A DNA stretch of 43,392 bases from Gammaproteobacteria bacterium. GTDB lineage: Bacteria; Pseudomonadota; Gammaproteobacteria; Steroidobacterales; GCA-2729495. This document shows, piece by piece, positions 42,155 through 43,392 of the stretch. The notes beneath the pieces were generated by a model, which saw only the letters and a program-made list of their open reading frames with translations, was not told the origin of the DNA and made no database searches. The translations under genes were made by a program, and so were the position numbers. The DNA is taken from NCBI GenBank assembly GCA_020851975.1, contig JADZBS010000006.1:1-43392 (forward strand). Direction: 5' to 3'. Numbering within the stretch: position 1 is the first letter of the stretch; the number at the start of each line of letters is the position of its first letter.

Positions 42155-43392
42155 TGCCTGCCGGCCAGCCGACGGCCTTTCTCGAACGCATCCTCGGATT
42201 CCTCGGCGCGCTGCGTGCCGCCGGCCTGCCAGCCGACCCGGCCGGGGCGATCAGCCTCGGCGAGGCCCTGACCCGGATCGACATCGGCCGGCCGGCGGAC
42301 GTGCAGGCGGCCGCACGGGCCCTGCTCGTCCACCGGCGCGAACATCTGGGTCTCTTCGACGAGGTGTTTCGCGAGTACTGGCTCGGCCAGCACCGCCCCG
42401 GGGGCAACGTCCCGGGCGAGCATGCGAGCGAGGTGAGCGGCCGCTCCCCCACGCGCCTGCCACAGCTTGCGGCGGGCGAGGAGTCGGCCGGCGAGCGCGA
42501 ACGCGCGGGCACGGGCTACAGCCCCGACGAGGTCATCGCCCGTCGCGACCTCGCCACGCTCGGCGAGGGCGAGATCGAACGGGCCCGCTGGCTGCTGCGT
42601 GAATTCATCCGCGCGTTCGCCGCCCTGCGGGTGAAGCGCTACGCGCGCGCCCGGCGTGGATCGATACCGGATTTCCGGCGCCTGCTGCGGCAGGCGGCGG
42701 TGCGCGGCGGCGATCTCGCCACGCTCCCCTGGCGGCACCGGCCGCGCGAGCGCACGCGACTGCTCGTGCTCTGCGACGTGTCGGGTTCGATGGAGCGCTA
42801 CGCGCGCTTCCTGCTCGAATTCGTCTACGGGCTGCGCCGCGAGCTGCCCGACACCGAGGTCGCCGTGTTCGCCACGCGCATGACCGTGATCACCGACCTG
42901 CTGCAGACCGGGGCGGTGACCCGCTCGCTGCGCGAAGTCGCCGCCCGGGCCGGCGACTGGGGCGGCGGCACGGACATCGGCGGCTGCCTGCGCGACTTCA
43001 ACGACCGCTACGCCCGCGACCTGGTGCGCTACCGCACGACGGTGGTGCTGCTCAGCGACGGCTGGGACCGCGGCGATGCTGCGGTGATGGCGGCGGAAAT
43101 CGCCCGGCTGCGCCGGCGTGCCCATCGCCTGGTGTGGCTGAACCCGCTGCTCGGCAACCCTGATTATCAGCCGCTGACGCGCGGCATGAGCACGGCGTTG
43201 CCCTATCTCGACCACTTCCTGCCGGCGCACAACCTCGAGAGCCTCGCGCGGCTGGCGCGCGTGCTTGCCGATGACCGTCGTGGGGTCGCGACTGGCGTCG
43301 CTCCTACCGCAGCTGCGATCGGGCGCGGCGCGAAAATCGGGTCGCGACTGGCGTCGCTCCTACAGGGCAAGCCCACGCCGGATCAGCACCCG
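42154..43392 (+). CDS. CoxE-like VWA-domain protein, 3' end beyond window
   Basis: CoxE-type VWA proteins pair with the CoxD ATPase in maturing CO-dehydrogenase-like enzymes. From ATG 42154 the frame stays open to the window end (413 codons, no stop). The VWA domain has the MIDAS motif DVSGS with Asp208, Ser210 and Ser212, the GGGTDIGGCL Thr, and LLSDGWDRGD. The family-like part ends around LESLARLARVLADD (about residue 374). The last 40 or so codons are made of two copies of a palindromic-type repeat and its spacer, read in frame, so the natural C-terminus may be altered. Overlap with the MoxR gene shows coupling. Confidence 0.9.
   Translation, partial: MPAGQPTAFLERILGFLGALRAAGLPADPAGAISLGEALTRIDIGRPADVQAAARALLVHRREHLGLFDEVFREYWLGQHRPGGNVPGEHASEVSGRSPTRLPQLAAGEESAGERERAGTGYSPDEVIARRDLATLGEGEIERARWLLREFIRAFAALRVKRYARARRGSIPDFRRLLRQAAVRGGDLATLPWRHRPRERTRLLVLCDVSGSMERYARFLLEFVYGLRRELPDTEVAVFATRMTVITDLLQTGAVTRSLREVAARAGDWGGGTDIGGCLRDFNDRYARDLVRYRTTVVLLSDGWDRGDAAVMAAEIARLRRRAHRLVWLNPLLGNPDYQPLTRGMSTALPYLDHFLPAHNLESLARLARVLADDRRGVATGVAPTAAAIGRGAKIGSRLASLLQGKPTPDQHP
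43283..43307 (+). repeat. REP-type repeat copy 1, inside the VWA reading frame
   Basis: This copy is GGGTCGCGACTGGCGTCGCT followed by CCTAC. An identical 25-base copy begins 56 bases later. Sequences of this kind (a GTAGGAGCGACGCCAGTCGCGAC-like unit on the other strand, here split by convention) are known as dispersed extragenic repeats in Xanthomonas and relatives. Here it is read in frame at the 3' end of the VWA gene. Confidence 0.8.
43339..43363 (+). repeat. REP-type repeat copy 2, inside the VWA reading frame
   Basis: This is an exact second copy of the 25-base unit at 43283-43307, in the same orientation, with 31 bases between them. Because 56 is not a multiple of three, the two copies are read in different frames, yet neither gives a stop codon. 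Confidence 0.8.

Overview
This is a GC-rich chromosomal segment, almost certainly from a gammaproteobacterium. The minus-strand order rsmG-parA-parB-atpI-atpB-atpE-atpF-atpH-atpA is the usual gammaproteobacterial arrangement near the replication origin. A PEP-CTERM secreted protein, short palindromic extragenic repeats and a gcdH-type dehydrogenase fit an environmental heterotroph. I cannot name a genus from the sequence alone.

Layout. 1-5559 (minus): ATP synthase F0/F1 genes (atpA cut by the window edge), parB, parA and rsmG. 5586-8151: an AcuI/YhdH-type reductase and a diheme cytochrome c (minus), then a SIMPL-domain periplasmic protein (plus). 8160-12960 (minus): an operon of a NnrS-family membrane protein followed by a dipeptide/oligopeptide ABC importer (dppB-, dppC-like, and a fused dppD-dppF ATPase). 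13152-15601 (plus): hemerythrin-like protein, DUF2249, a polytopic membrane protein and a second DUF2249 protein. Together with the divergent NnrS this looks like a nitric-oxide/redox-stress module. 15609-18166: a luciferase-like monooxygenase and a long-type TrpB2 with no trpA beside it. 18219-21379: an AraC regulator divergent from a GMC dehydrogenase whose small-subunit gene is broken. 21402-23583: glutaryl-CoA dehydrogenase and a MaoC-type hydratase. 23683: a truncated ribbon-helix-helix antitoxin. 23816-26465: a Tat-exported, probably bicovalent FAD oxidase with a divergent AraC regulator.

26482-43392 is a large oxidative catabolic locus built on two different molybdenum hydroxylases of the CO dehydrogenase/xanthine dehydrogenase family. 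They diverge from the 226-bp region 36193-36418. Leftward run FAD subunit, 2Fe-2S subunit, CoxG, Mo subunit, a GlcD-type FAD oxidase, a PuuE-like deacetylase, an aldehyde dehydrogenase and a UbiD-family decarboxylase. Rightward run FAD, 2Fe-2S and Mo subunits, then (after an inserted PEP-CTERM gene on the other strand) a MoxR/CoxD-type AAA ATPase and a CoxE-type VWA protein that runs off the window. Neither Mo subunit shows the Cys-containing active-site loop of true aerobic CO dehydrogenase, so the substrates are unknown. The gene set suggests stepwise hydroxylation, C-N hydrolysis, aldehyde oxidation and decarboxylation of an aromatic or N-heterocyclic compound.

A family of short palindromic repeats (core GGGGACAGTTTACTCAAT) occurs at 4073, 30395-30473, 40133-40165 and 41149-41195. 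The last two bracket the PEP-CTERM gene. A different repeat pair (GTCGCGACTGGCGTCGCTCC) lies inside the open 3' part of the VWA gene at the window end. No gene-free stretch exceeds about 230 bases. No tRNA, rRNA, CRISPR array, intact insertion sequence or consensus parS palindrome was seen.
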